From JANQKX01 sp039028695 (GTDB lineage Bacteria; Pseudomonadota; Alphaproteobacteria; Kiloniellales; Kiloniellaceae), in assembly GCA_039028695.1 (NCBI GenBank), contig JBCCHN010000117.1:1-16816 (forward strand): DNA of 16,816 nt, in the 5' to 3' direction. How positions within the stretch are numbered: position 1 is the first letter of the stretch; the number at the start of each line of letters is the position of its first letter. Positions 8,173 through 15,292 of the stretch are shown one piece after another. The position numbers were made by a program, and so were the translations under genes. The notes beneath the pieces were generated by a model that was not told where the DNA came from, did not search any database, and worked only from the letters and a program-made list of their open reading frames with translations.

Positions 8173-8310
8173 TTTGTGACTTTCCTCTTTTGCGATCAAA
8201 ATCACAGGCGTCCGATATATCGCCAAGAAAATAGTTTTATCACTTCATGTCAAATTTAAGGCGAATGCGATCAGGCTTGCCGAATGGACGCGGCCCGAAA
8301 AGCACGCGAG

Positions 8311-8353
8311 GATAAAACAGAGAGGGGCAGTCGGCAAAACCGCCGACTGCCCC
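8311..8353 (-). terminator. Intrinsic terminator after pal
   Basis: GGGGCAGTCGGC (8324-8335) pairs perfectly with GCCGACTGCCCC (8342-8353) around a 6-nt loop. Read on the minus strand, the stem is followed by TCTCTGTTTTATC, a moderately U-rich tail. The hairpin lies 45 bp after the pal stop, so it should end the ruv-ybgC-tol-pal unit. There is no T-run in the plus direction. Confidence 0.8.
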
Positions 8354-8398
8354 AAACGCAATCAAGGCCGTTACGGTCTTATGGGACCGCAAATCGGC

Positions 8399-8917
8399 TT
8401 AGTTCACCACAAACTGGCTACGACGATTTTGGGCCCAAGCGAAGTCGTTATCGCCCAATACGGCCGGACGCTCCTTGCCGTAGGAAATTGTGTCGACCCG
8501 ATTAGGATCGATGCCCAAAGCCACCAGCATGTTTTTCACAGAAGTCGCACGCCGTTCGCCAAGCGCCAAGTTGTACTCGCGCGTGCCCCGGTTATCCGCG
8601 TTGCCCTGAACCGTGATGGCGACACCCGGATTGGCGTCCAACCAGATGGCCAAACGTTCGACGGTTTCCTGAGCTTCGGGAGAAAGATCAGCGGAATCAA
8701 AGGCGTAGAACACCCGATCGCCAACTTCAACAGTGAGGTCTTCCTGAGATCCAGCTACCGGGCCAGGGATCTCCACAACCTCCTCTTCGACTTCGGCAAC
8801 CACCGTTTCAGAGGTGGCAGATCCGCTACCCGAAGTTTCAGCAGATTCTTCCGGTGCCGTCTCACAAGCACCAAGCATCAACGCGGCCGCAAACAAGGCG
8901 AGTAAGTTAAAGCGCAT
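8399..8917 (-). CDS. pal: Peptidoglycan-associated lipoprotein Pal
   Basis: Pal is an outer-membrane lipoprotein that binds peptidoglycan and TolB. The protein starts MRFNLLALFAAALMLGAC, a lipoprotein signal with lipobox LGAC and lipidated Cys18. Glu19 at +2 does not act as an inner-membrane retention signal in the usual Asp-based rule. An acidic Ser/Glu-rich linker (residues 19-60) leads to the OmpA-like domain. That domain contains FYAFDSADLSPEA, GNADNRGTREYNLALGERRA and NRRSQFVV. The position of the His in the E. coli GHADERG motif is Asn here. The start at 8917 has AAGGG 8 nt upstream and gives 172 aa, a normal length. A ten-residue upstream extension is open but would spoil the signal peptide. 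A spacer of 146 bp separates it from tolB, and a strong terminator follows. Confidence 0.97.
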   Translation of the reverse strand: MRFNLLALFAAALMLGACETAPEESAETSGSGSATSETVVAEVEEEVVEIPGPVAGSQEDLTVEVGDRVFYAFDSADLSPEAQETVERLAIWLDANPGVAITVQGNADNRGTREYNLALGERRATSVKNMLVALGIDPNRVDTISYGKERPAVLGDNDFAWAQNRRSQFVVN

Positions 8918-9000
8918 ATTAGGCCCTTTCAATAAGTCTCCGTTCATTTATGGAGATTTCGGTGAGTCCAGTTATCGATGGTATTTAAGCCGTACTGGAT

Positions 9001-9029
9001 AGTATAACGCCAATAACGGCAAGAAGTTG
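9001..9029 (-). promoter_or_regulatory. Candidate internal promoter for pal
   Basis: In the 146-bp tolB-pal spacer the minus strand has TATACT (9001-9006), five of six bases of a -10 box, with a poor -35 (CAACTT, 9024-9029) at 17 bp. A start near 8994 would give a leader of about 77 nt. An extra promoter would let the abundant Pal be expressed above the rest of the operon. The evidence is only a -10 match. Confidence 0.28.
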
Positions 9030-9063
9030 CGGAATTGAGCATTCGGAATATACCGGCCTGATC

Positions 9064-10443
9064 TTAGGGAATCAAGGGGGACCAGGCCGGGTCCGATGCG
9101 TCAATCGGCGTAACAAGCTCGCGCTCGTTAAAGCCTGTGAGATCGATGGTATAGATTTTGTTGGTGATCCTACCTTGATCATCCGCCGGGCTTTGCCGAA
9201 AAAACGACAGAACCCGACCATTCGGCGCCCAGGTCGGAGCCTCAACGTCGAAATCCTTCACGAGCATGCGTTCCCCGCTGCCATCAGGTCGCATGACTCC
9301 AATATAAAAATCGCCTTGATACTGGCGGGTAAAGGCAATCAAATCCCCACGCGGCGACCAGACAGGGGTGAAATAACTGCCCTTGCCGCGCGAGATGCGG
9401 CGCACATTTTGGCCGTCCGCATCCATGACATAAAGCTGCGCCCGCCCGCTTCGATTGGAATTAAAGACCACCTGCTGAGAGTCCGGCGAGAAGGACGGCG
9501 AGGTATCGATCGAGGGATGATTGGTCAGCCGCTTCACGCCCCGCGTCCGCAGGTCCAAAGTATAAATTTCCGAATTGCCTTCATGGGCCATGGACATGAT
9601 CACCACATTTCCGTCATCGGAAAAGCGCGGTGCGAAGGTCATGCCCGGGAAATCTCCCAAGACTTCCTGCTGGCCGGTGTTCAAGTTAAAGAGATAAACT
9701 CGCGGCACTTCCCGGCCATCAACCTGATGAAAAGACATGTAGGTGATTTCCTGAGTGGTCGGCGAAAAGCGCGGCGTCAGAACCGTTTCCGTACCGTCGG
9801 TCAAAAAGCGGTGGTTTTCCCCGTCCTGGTCCATGATGGCTAGGCGCTTAACCCGCCTATCTTGAGTGCCGGATTCGGCGATATAGACAATGCGGGTGTC
9901 GAAATAGCCTTCTTCCCCGGTCAGTCTTTGATAGATGGCGTCGGAAATAATATGGGCCACCCGCCGCCAATTATCGGGCGTGGTGAAGTAAGCGAGGCCG
10001 GTCATCTGAGCTTCGGCAAAGACGTCCCACAGGCGAAACTCTACCTTCAAGCGCCCGTCGGGCTGCAGCTGCACCGACCCACCGATCAGGGCTTGCGCGT
10101 TGATCAGGCGCCAATCGCCATAGCGGGGGCCCCCTTGCAAGGACGACAAGTCCTGAATGAAGGCCCCTTCGGGAATGGGACGGAAAAGGCCGGTGCGCTC
10201 CAGGTTCGCCGACACCACCTCGGCCATGCCTTTACCGATTTGCCGTTCTTCGGTTTGCTCACCGAAAAAGTCCGTCACCGCAATGGGCAGGGGCTCAACA
10301 AAGCCCCGCGTGATATCCACGGACAATTCGGCCCGGGCCGGTGAGGTCACTAGGGCGGCGCCGAGCAGCAGGCTCGCGAGGACATACCGTAAGCCCCGTT
10401 TAACTTTGGATGTCACTTTCGATGTTGCTTTTTTCTTCATCAT
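9064..10443 (-). CDS. tolB: Tol-Pal periplasmic protein TolB
   Basis: TolB is the soluble periplasmic component that binds Pal and is released by energised TolA. The start MMKKKATSKVTSKVKRGL is followed by the hydrophobic core YVLASLLLGAALVTS and cleavage after SPARA (about residue 38). The mature protein begins ELSVDITRGFVEPLPIAV, the standard TolB N-terminal domain. A six-bladed beta-propeller follows, with repeats of the type FSPDSQQVVFNSNRSG, LYVMDADGQNVRRI and WSPRGDLIAF. Two ATGs in a row (10443 and 10440) are possible. The first overlaps the tolA stop as ATGA, implying translational coupling. The frame is open up to 10491, inside tolA, but without a signal-peptide logic. The length of 459 aa is slightly more than E. 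coli TolB because of the longer signal region. Confidence 0.97.
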   Translation of the reverse strand: MMKKKATSKVTSKVKRGLRYVLASLLLGAALVTSPARAELSVDITRGFVEPLPIAVTDFFGEQTEERQIGKGMAEVVSANLERTGLFRPIPEGAFIQDLSSLQGGPRYGDWRLINAQALIGGSVQLQPDGRLKVEFRLWDVFAEAQMTGLAYFTTPDNWRRVAHIISDAIYQRLTGEEGYFDTRIVYIAESGTQDRRVKRLAIMDQDGENHRFLTDGTETVLTPRFSPTTQEITYMSFHQVDGREVPRVYLFNLNTGQQEVLGDFPGMTFAPRFSDDGNVVIMSMAHEGNSEIYTLDLRTRGVKRLTNHPSIDTSPSFSPDSQQVVFNSNRSGRAQLYVMDADGQNVRRISRGKGSYFTPVWSPRGDLIAFTRQYQGDFYIGVMRPDGSGERMLVKDFDVEAPTWAPNGRVLSFFRQSPADDQGRITNKIYTIDLTGFNERELVTPIDASDPAWSPLIP

Positions 10444-11354
10444 GTTCCGAACATCTCTCGAGGATTGAATTTCATCGTGATCTGTTTCCACACCGCATAT
10501 TTATCGAGGGGCAATTTGTCAAAAGGTTGGCATTTGAAAATAGCCCGGCGGGCGTTTTCCGCGGCGCTGCGGAAATAGGGATCGTTGCGCATTCGCGCCT
10601 TGTCGACAATCTTGGCCCTACGCACCGATCCATCCGTGTTCAAGAGCATCTCGATTTCGACGATCAGATCTTCAGCTTGACGGGCGCCGGGCTCGATGCG
10701 CCAACAGGTCTGCATCTTTTGTTGAATCACCCGAACCATCTCACGCTGCTCAAAAACCGATGCCGTGGCGACTTGTTCCTGCGAGGCCGCATCGCTAGAG
10801 ACTTTCTTCTGAGGGAGATTGGCGGCCCGTTGTTCCACATTCTTGAGAATTGACGTCAGGCGGTCGACCTCGGGCTCGGCTTTTGGCTCTTCTTTTTTGG
10901 CAACCTCGACCTTGGGTTTGCGAATCGGCTTGGGAGGTGTTGCCACCACTTGGGTTTCCGGCTCCGGTTCAGGCTCCGGCTGAGCTTCGGGCTCTGGCTC
11001 CGGTTCTGGTTCTGGTTCTGGCTCAGGTTCTGGTTCTGGTTCTGGCTCAGGTTCTGGTTCTGGCTCCGGCTCTGGTTCTGGTTCAGGCTCAGGTTCCGGT
11101 TCTGGTTCTGGTTCAGGCTCAGGCTCAGGTTCTGGCTCAGGTTCTGGTTCAGGCTCCGGTTCTGGTTCAGGTTCAGGTTCCGGCTCAGGTTCTGGTTCTG
11201 GCTCCGCTTGCGCGATCTCCTCCTTCAAGACGACCATCTCAACCGGGACAATCGGATCCGGCGGCAAGGGGTCAAAAAAGGCGGGCAGGCCGATGATCAC
11301 CAGGACGACGACCGCCACATGCAACAATGCGGATATGAAGATACCTTCGCGCAT
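10440..11354 (-). CDS. tolA: TolA with a Glu-Pro repeat spacer
   Basis: TolA is the inner-membrane protein that carries energy from TolQR across the periplasm to TolB/Pal. Residues 1-50 hold a short cytoplasmic start and one membrane segment (about 6-26). Residues 51-122 are 36 consecutive Glu-Pro dipeptides, then EAQ and a second short Glu-Pro run to ~133. A Lys/Pro/Glu-rich linker (~140-165) follows, then the C-terminal TolA-III/TonB-like domain (~200-304). Two cysteines, Cys217 (TCWR) and Cys275 (FKCQPF), fit the conserved disulfide. In E. coli the spacer is a long alpha-helix, but here it should be an extended polyproline-like rod, as in TonB. The gene lies 39 bp after tolR with a weak ribosome site and overlaps tolB by 4 bp. 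Confidence 0.93.
   Translation of the reverse strand: MREGIFISALLHVAVVVLVIIGLPAFFDPLPPDPIVPVEMVVLKEEIAQAEPEPEPEPEPEPEPEPEPEPEPEPEPEPEPEPEPEPEPEPEPEPEPEPEPEPEPEPEPEPEPEPEPEPEPEPEAQPEPEPEPETQVVATPPKPIRKPKVEVAKKEEPKAEPEVDRLTSILKNVEQRAANLPQKKVSSDAASQEQVATASVFEQREMVRVIQQKMQTCWRIEPGARQAEDLIVEIEMLLNTDGSVRRAKIVDKARMRNDPYFRSAAENARRAIFKCQPFDKLPLDKYAVWKQITMKFNPREMFGT
10989..11204 (-). repeat. 36-unit hexanucleotide array encoding (Glu-Pro)36
   Basis: This is 216 bp of uninterrupted 6-bp units inside tolA. Seen on the plus strand the units are variants of GGTTCT, GGCTCA, GGTTCC and similar, with changes at the synonymous third positions. Runs of identical neighbouring units occur, consistent with growth by duplication. 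Gain or loss of units keeps the reading frame and changes only the spacer length. Confidence 0.95.
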
Positions 11355-11393
11355 ATCTTACGCCATTTGCCGCCCGCTCAAGATCATGCTCGG

Positions 11394-11834
11394 TTAGCTT
11401 TCGTCCTGCTCGTTGGGGAGCTTTGTGATCAATGCCACCCGCGTGAAGCCTGCAAGATTTATCCGGGCCATCACTTCCATAACTTCGCCATAGTCCACAT
11501 TCCGATCGCCGCGAATGAAGATACGTGTATCTGCTTTACTTTCCGTAATCGCCGCCAACCGCGGGACAATGTTCTCCAACTCCACTTCCGTATCTTGAAT
11601 GAAATAAAGACCCTCGGCGTTGACTGTCACAACCAGCGGCTCCTCCGGATCGGCAATGGATTGAGCACCGGTTTCCGGCAGATCCACCGGTACGCCCACC
11701 GTCAAGAGAGGCGCGGTCACCATGAAGACGATCAAGAGCACCAGCATAACATCGACAAAAGGCGTGACATTAATCTCGCTCAATGGCCGATAGCGTTTTC
11801 GGCCTTTGCCGCGATCCACTGTTGGGGCAGCCAT
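11394..11834 (-). CDS. tolR: TolR, proton-channel subunit of the Tol motor
   Basis: TolR is an ExbD-family inner-membrane protein that works with TolQ to convert proton flow into force on TolA. From the ATG at 11834 the protein (146 aa) has a basic cytoplasmic start (DRGKGRKRYRPLSE). A single membrane segment, VDVMLVLLIVFMVTAPLL, follows, with the proton-carrying Asp at residue 28 in INVTPFVD. A periplasmic domain comes after it, containing PLVVTVNAEGLYFIQD and IFIRGDRNVDYGEVMEVM. The ATG lies 4 bp after the tolQ stop, with AAAGG about 9 nt upstream inside tolQ. The 22 extra codons open upstream are tolQ sequence in another frame. All expected features are present. Confidence 0.97.
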   Translation of the reverse strand: MAAPTVDRGKGRKRYRPLSEINVTPFVDVMLVLLIVFMVTAPLLTVGVPVDLPETGAQSIADPEEPLVVTVNAEGLYFIQDTEVELENIVPRLAAITESKADTRIFIRGDRNVDYGEVMEVMARINLAGFTRVALITKLPNEQDES

Positions 11835-11838
11835 GAGC

Positions 11839-12570
11839 TCAGCCTTTCTCGTCCAATTGACGGGACAGGATAGCCGAAAACTCGCCGCTAAAAGCTTCAA
11901 GACGGCCAGAATAGCGCCCTAAATCATTGGAGATCTTGTTATACCCAATAACCGCCGGAATGGCGGCAACCAGTCCCAGAGCAGTCGCAAAAAGTGCCTC
12001 GGCAATGCCCGGCGCCACGACTGCCAGGCTGGTATTCTTAGAAGCGGCGATGGAGGTAAAGGCGTTCATGATCCCCCAAACGGTGCCGAAAAGACCGATA
12101 AAGGGGGCCGCCGATCCCACCGACGCCAAGAAGATCATGTGGCGTTCCAAGCGCTCCATTTCCCGGCCCAAGGAGATGTCCATGACCCGCTCGACCCGCT
12201 GCTGCAGGCCGATTTTCATGCGCTCTATGTCAAGGTTACGAGAGGAGGCTCGGCGCCACTCGCGCATGGCCGACACAAACAGCGCCGACATGGGATCGGA
12301 CGGACGCTTATCGATTCGGTCGTACAAGTCGTCCAAGGAACCGCCGGACCAGAAGGCCTCTTCGAACTCATTCGCCAAGGACTTGAGGCGGCGCATCCGC
12401 AAGACCTTTTCGAAGATGATGGCCCAGCTCCACACTGAGGCAAAAAGCAGGAGCACCATCACTACCTTGACCACAATGTCGGCCTCGGCGAAAAGACCCC
12501 ATACCGAGAGATCGCTTACGGTCGTCCCGTCCAATGTAATTGTGTCGACCACTTCTTGTGCCATTGCCAT
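11839..12570 (-). CDS. tolQ: TolQ, motor subunit of the Tol-Pal system
   Basis: TolQ is the MotA/TolQ/ExbB-family inner-membrane protein that forms the pentameric stator around TolR. The 243-residue protein has a first membrane segment at about 33-53 (VVKVVMVLLLFASVWSWAII). A cytoplasmic loop with basic helical stretches follows, then two C-terminal membrane segments. These are about 146-170, with the signature SVGSAAPFIGLFGTVWGIM, and about 188-211, with GIAEALFATALGLVAAIPAV. The MAMAQ start at 12570 lies 3 bp after the ybgC stop, with AAGG 7 nt upstream; a second in-frame ATG two codons later is also possible. This is the first gene of the Tol block after ybgC and is presumably co-translated with it. 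Confidence 0.97.
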   Translation of the reverse strand: MAMAQEVVDTITLDGTTVSDLSVWGLFAEADIVVKVVMVLLLFASVWSWAIIFEKVLRMRRLKSLANEFEEAFWSGGSLDDLYDRIDKRPSDPMSALFVSAMREWRRASSRNLDIERMKIGLQQRVERVMDISLGREMERLERHMIFLASVGSAAPFIGLFGTVWGIMNAFTSIAASKNTSLAVVAPGIAEALFATALGLVAAIPAVIGYNKISNDLGRYSGRLEAFSGEFSAILSRQLDEKG

Positions 12571-12573
12571 GGA

Positions 12574-13020
12574 TTAGCCTTGCTCCAAAGGTTGAACGTA
12601 AGGTGCTAGAATGCCCCGGATGGAGGATGGAATGCGGGTGGGGCGCCCGCTGGTGTTGATCGCGGCGATGCGGACCCGCAGGCGCACCAATAGCTCATCG
12701 TCCCGCCAGATGGCCTGCAGAACAGACAAGGTCGCGCCCGCCATGGCGACAAAGCAAGAGCGCACCTCCAAGAGGTCATCCAGACGAGCCGGCCGCAAGA
12801 ACTCCAAAGAACAGTCGCGGACCGCAAATACCAGATCATGACTATCGCGCAACAAAGACTGATGCAGGTCGAGCAAACGCAAACACTCGGTTCTGGCCCG
12901 TTCGGCGAAATTCAAATAGTGAGCGTGATAAACCACACCACCGGCATCGGTATCTTCATAAAAGATCCGAATGGGATAGCGGTGCTCGCGATCCACGAAG
13001 CGGCCGGAGGTTAGGCTCAT
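12574..13020 (-). CDS. ybgC: Tol-Pal-associated acyl-CoA thioesterase YbgC
   Basis: YbgC is a hotdog-fold (4HBT) cytoplasmic thioesterase acting on acyl-CoA or acyl-ACP. Its link to Tol-Pal is genetic and through interaction with phospholipid synthesis enzymes, not fully explained. The signature YEDTDAGGVVYHAHYLNFAE covers residues 21-40, with the likely catalytic Asp at 25 and His at 32. A DLVFAVRDCSLEFLRPARLDD strand-turn follows. Length is 148 aa, against about 134 in E. coli. The start ATG at 13020 overlaps the ruvB stop as ATGA, which ties the recombination genes to the tol genes in one message. The tolQ start follows 3 bp after the stop. Confidence 0.95.
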   Translation of the reverse strand: MSLTSGRFVDREHRYPIRIFYEDTDAGGVVYHAHYLNFAERARTECLRLLDLHQSLLRDSHDLVFAVRDCSLEFLRPARLDDLLEVRSCFVAMAGATLSVLQAIWRDDELLVRLRVRIAAINTSGRPTRIPSSIRGILAPYVQPLEQG

Positions 13021-14117
13021 GCCGACTGTCCCCCCGCGTCTCCATCGGTGTCTCCATTCGAGGTGAGCAGATCCATCTGAGACCCCGCCGAGCGGGCCGC
13101 CAAATCGCCGGGTGCCGGCAGGCCCAGATATCCATAGCCCTTGGCCGTCAGCATGCGCCCGCGCGGGGTGCGTTGCAGCAGTCCCTGCTGAATAAGATAA
13201 GGCTCGATCACTTCCTCAAGAACATCCCGCTGTTCGGAAAGGGCGGCGGCCAGGGTTTCAACGCCCACCGGACCGCCTCCGTAGTCCTCGGCAATACGGG
13301 TCAGGTAGCGCCGGTCCATGGCGTCCAGGCCCAAGCTGTCCACCTCCAAGCGTTGCAAGGCCGCATCGGCCTGCACGGAGGATATCGGCGAGACATTCGC
13401 AACGGCGGCAAAATCACGAACCCGGCGCAAAAGGCGGCCTGCCACCCGGGGCGTACCCCGGGAGCGTTTGGCCACCTCGGCGGCTCCATCATCGGTCAGC
13501 TCCATACCTAATAAGCCGGCACCCCGAGAGACAATCTGTTGCAACTCATCAGGTTCGTAAAACACAAGGCGCATGGGAATGCCGAAGCGCTCGCGCAAGG
13601 GCGTGGTGATTAAGCCTGACCGGGTGGTGGCTCCAACCAAGGTAAAGGGCGGCAGATCGATTTGCACCGAGCGGGCAGCCGGACCCTCGCCGATGATCAG
13701 ATCCAGCTTAAAATCCTCCATGGCCGGATAGAGGATCTCCTCCACCGCAGGCGACAGGCGATGGATCTCGTCGATAAAGAGGACATCATGGGGCTGCAAG
13801 TTGGTGAGGATCGCCGCCAGATCACCGGCGCGGGCGATAACCGGCCCAGAGGTGGCACGAAAGCCGACGCCCATTTCCTTGGCCACGATCTGTGCCAGGG
13901 TCGTCTTGCCCAACCCGGGCGGCCCAAAGAACAGAACATGGTCCAGGGCTTCCCCCCGGTGCTTGGCCGCCTCAATAAAGATCTTCAGGTTTTCCCGGAG
14001 CTGGCGCTGGCCCACAAAATCATCTAGCTGACCCGGGCGCAGGGATTGCTCACCCAAATCGCTTTGGTGGAAGTCGGGCGTCACGATACGGGCGTCGCTG
14101 TTGAGGGCATCGGTCAT
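13017..14117 (-). CDS. ruvB: Holliday junction branch-migration ATPase RuvB
   Basis: RuvB is the AAA+ motor that drives branch migration of Holliday junctions loaded by RuvA. In the 366-residue protein, LRPGQLDDFVGQ is the usual N-terminal box. Walker A GPPGLGKT is at 65-72, Walker B LFIDEIH at 113-119, sensor GATTRSG at 162-168 and the arginine-finger segment TTPLRERFG at 171-179. The C-terminal winged helix carries YLIQQGLLQRTPRGR ending at about residue 321. A ~30-residue Ser/Gly/Asp-rich tail follows. The start at 14117 overlaps the ruvA stop as ATGA, and the stop overlaps ybgC in the same way. Confidence 0.98.
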   Translation of the reverse strand: MTDALNSDARIVTPDFHQSDLGEQSLRPGQLDDFVGQRQLRENLKIFIEAAKHRGEALDHVLFFGPPGLGKTTLAQIVAKEMGVGFRATSGPVIARAGDLAAILTNLQPHDVLFIDEIHRLSPAVEEILYPAMEDFKLDLIIGEGPAARSVQIDLPPFTLVGATTRSGLITTPLRERFGIPMRLVFYEPDELQQIVSRGAGLLGMELTDDGAAEVAKRSRGTPRVAGRLLRRVRDFAAVANVSPISSVQADAALQRLEVDSLGLDAMDRRYLTRIAEDYGGGPVGVETLAAALSEQRDVLEEVIEPYLIQQGLLQRTPRGRMLTAKGYGYLGLPAPGDLAARSAGSQMDLLTSNGDTDGDAGGQSA

Positions 14118-14719
14118 GACGCCAACTCCTTCAAGCCCGCACGGATAAGACCGTCAAGAGAAGCCCCATCGCCCATGTCCACCGCAGCGCGGGAGACGGC
14201 GCCAAAGGCTTCGGCCCGTCGGTAGCCAAGGTTGACCAAGGCCGAGATAGCATCTTCGGAAAGGCCGCCGGTCGCGGCGCCACCGGCCGGACGCGCCGCT
14301 TGAACGGGAAAGGCGATTACCCCGGTCTTGTCTTTCAATTCCGATAAGATCCGGCCCGCCAACTTAGGACCGACGCCATTGGCCCGGGTGAGTGCGGTTT
14401 TGTCCTGAGCGGCAATGGTTTGGGCCAGTTCCGCAGGCGGCAAGCTGGAGAGGATAGACAACGCCATTTTCGATCCTACTCCCTGGACCGTACATAAAAG
14501 GCGGTACCAATCCCGCTCCCCAGCATCGGCAAATCCATAAAGGTGGATATGGTCCTCGCGTACATGGGTCTCGATCAGAAGACTGACCGGCCCGCCGGAC
14601 GGAGGCAGCGAAGACAAGGTCCGGCCGGAGGCAAAAACCACATAGCCGACGCCAGCCACATCAATCATGGCCCAATCCTCGCCACTTGAATCCAAAACGC
14701 CGGTAAGCTTGCCGATCAT
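14114..14719 (-). CDS. ruvA: Holliday junction DNA-binding protein RuvA
   Basis: RuvA forms tetramers that clamp the four-way junction and recruit RuvB. From the ATG at 14719 the protein (201 aa) starts MIGKLTGVLD and has the OB-fold domain with THVREDHIHLYGFAD. A helix-hairpin-helix region follows (LLCTVQGVGSKMALSILSSL and ALTRANGVGPKLAGRILSEL). A variable Ala/Gly-rich linker leads to the C-terminal RuvB-binding helices (ALVNLGYRRAEAFGAV). The start overlaps the ruvC stop as ATGA. The frame is open for 22 more codons, but those lie in ruvC and do not look like RuvA. Confidence 0.98.
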   Translation of the reverse strand: MIGKLTGVLDSSGEDWAMIDVAGVGYVVFASGRTLSSLPPSGGPVSLLIETHVREDHIHLYGFADAGERDWYRLLCTVQGVGSKMALSILSSLPPAELAQTIAAQDKTALTRANGVGPKLAGRILSELKDKTGVIAFPVQAARPAGGAATGGLSEDAISALVNLGYRRAEAFGAVSRAAVDMGDGASLDGLIRAGLKELAS

Positions 14720-15261
14720 GGCAAGGCCTCCGCCGCAATGGTGCGGTCGCCTTTGCCGATTGTGCGACCTTTCGAAGGCGACCACTGCCGATTGGTTTCC
14801 AAGTTATGGGCATGGCAGATCGCTACAGCCAAGGCATCCGCCGCATCGGGCGCGGCGATTTCGCAACCAGGCAACAGGCGGGTAACCATCATGATCACTT
14901 GATCTTTATTGGCATGGCCGGTTCCCACCACCGCCTTTTTGACGATCATGGGCAAATACTCGCCAACGCGCAGGCCAGCAGCCGCCGGCGTGACCAGAGC
15001 AACGCCTCGGGCCATGCCAAGCTTTAAGGTTGATGCCGGGTTTTTGTTGGCCAAACTGACTTCGACAGCCGCTTCCCTGGGTTGGAATTCCCGCAGCACA
15101 GCTTCAATGCCCTGCTGCAATTGCAAAAGCCGTTCGGCCAGGCTGAGACTTTGAGTGGAATGAACCACACCGTTCGCCACGTGGCGCAGACGGTTACCCT
15201 CGGCCTCGATGATCCCCCAACCGGTGTTCCGTAACCCGGGATCAAATCCGATGACTCTCAT
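14716..15261 (-). CDS. ruvC: Crossover junction endodeoxyribonuclease RuvC
   Basis: RuvC cuts Holliday junctions symmetrically. With the start at 15261 (181 aa) the sequence begins MRVIGFDPGLRNTGWG. The catalytic acids are Asp7, Glu67 (in AAVEVSLANKN), Asp139 and Asp142 (in APDAADALAVAICHAH), matching the E. coli set Asp7/Glu66/Asp138/Asp141. The basic loop KKAVVGTGHANKDQV is present. A GTG four codons upstream (15273) is possible. AGGA lies 14 nt before the ATG and almost touches the GTG, so the start is not certain. It is 31 bp downstream of yebC and overlaps ruvA by 4 bp. The C-terminal ~20 residues form a basic tail. Confidence 0.97.
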   Translation of the reverse strand: MRVIGFDPGLRNTGWGIIEAEGNRLRHVANGVVHSTQSLSLAERLLQLQQGIEAVLREFQPREAAVEVSLANKNPASTLKLGMARGVALVTPAAAGLRVGEYLPMIVKKAVVGTGHANKDQVIMMVTRLLPGCEIAAPDAADALAVAICHAHNLETNRQWSPSKGRTIGKGDRTIAAEALP

Positions 15262-15292
15262 GCCGCCAACCACATCCTGCTCGTTGTTGAGC

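Larger units (their letters stand above)
7940..8398. other. 459-bp gene-poor spacer between pal and cpoB
   Basis: This stretch holds no convincing protein gene. Going down the minus strand from pal, it contains the pal hairpin terminator (8324-8353) and then an isolated perfect TTGACA box (8253-8248) without a good partner. Next are a 10-bp palindrome CGATATATCG near 8215-8224, a TGTGA/TCACA inverted repeat with 22-nt spacing (8175-8179 and 8202-8206) and a 12-codon ORF with a strong ribosome site (8134-8172). Last is a TATGAT box (8033-8038). Together these suggest regulatory sequence for cpoB-tilS, possibly with a long leader or a small RNA, but none is proven. Confidence 0.5.

Noticed and set aside
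8248..8253. Perfect TTGACA on the minus strand upstream of cpoB
   Set aside because: The best -10 candidate at 17 bp (TTTCTT) matches only three of six bases, so it is not called as a promoter.
8107..8259. 50-codon plus-strand ORF in the pal-cpoB spacer
   Set aside because: No ribosome site, Arg-rich and featureless, and on the strand opposite all neighbours.
10950..11873. 307-codon plus-strand ORF rich in Phe/Trp/Leu/Arg opposite tolA and tolR
   Set aside because: It is the reverse reading of the Glu-Pro hexanucleotide array and of tolR. The repeat keeps the antisense frame open, and there is no family similarity or ribosome site.
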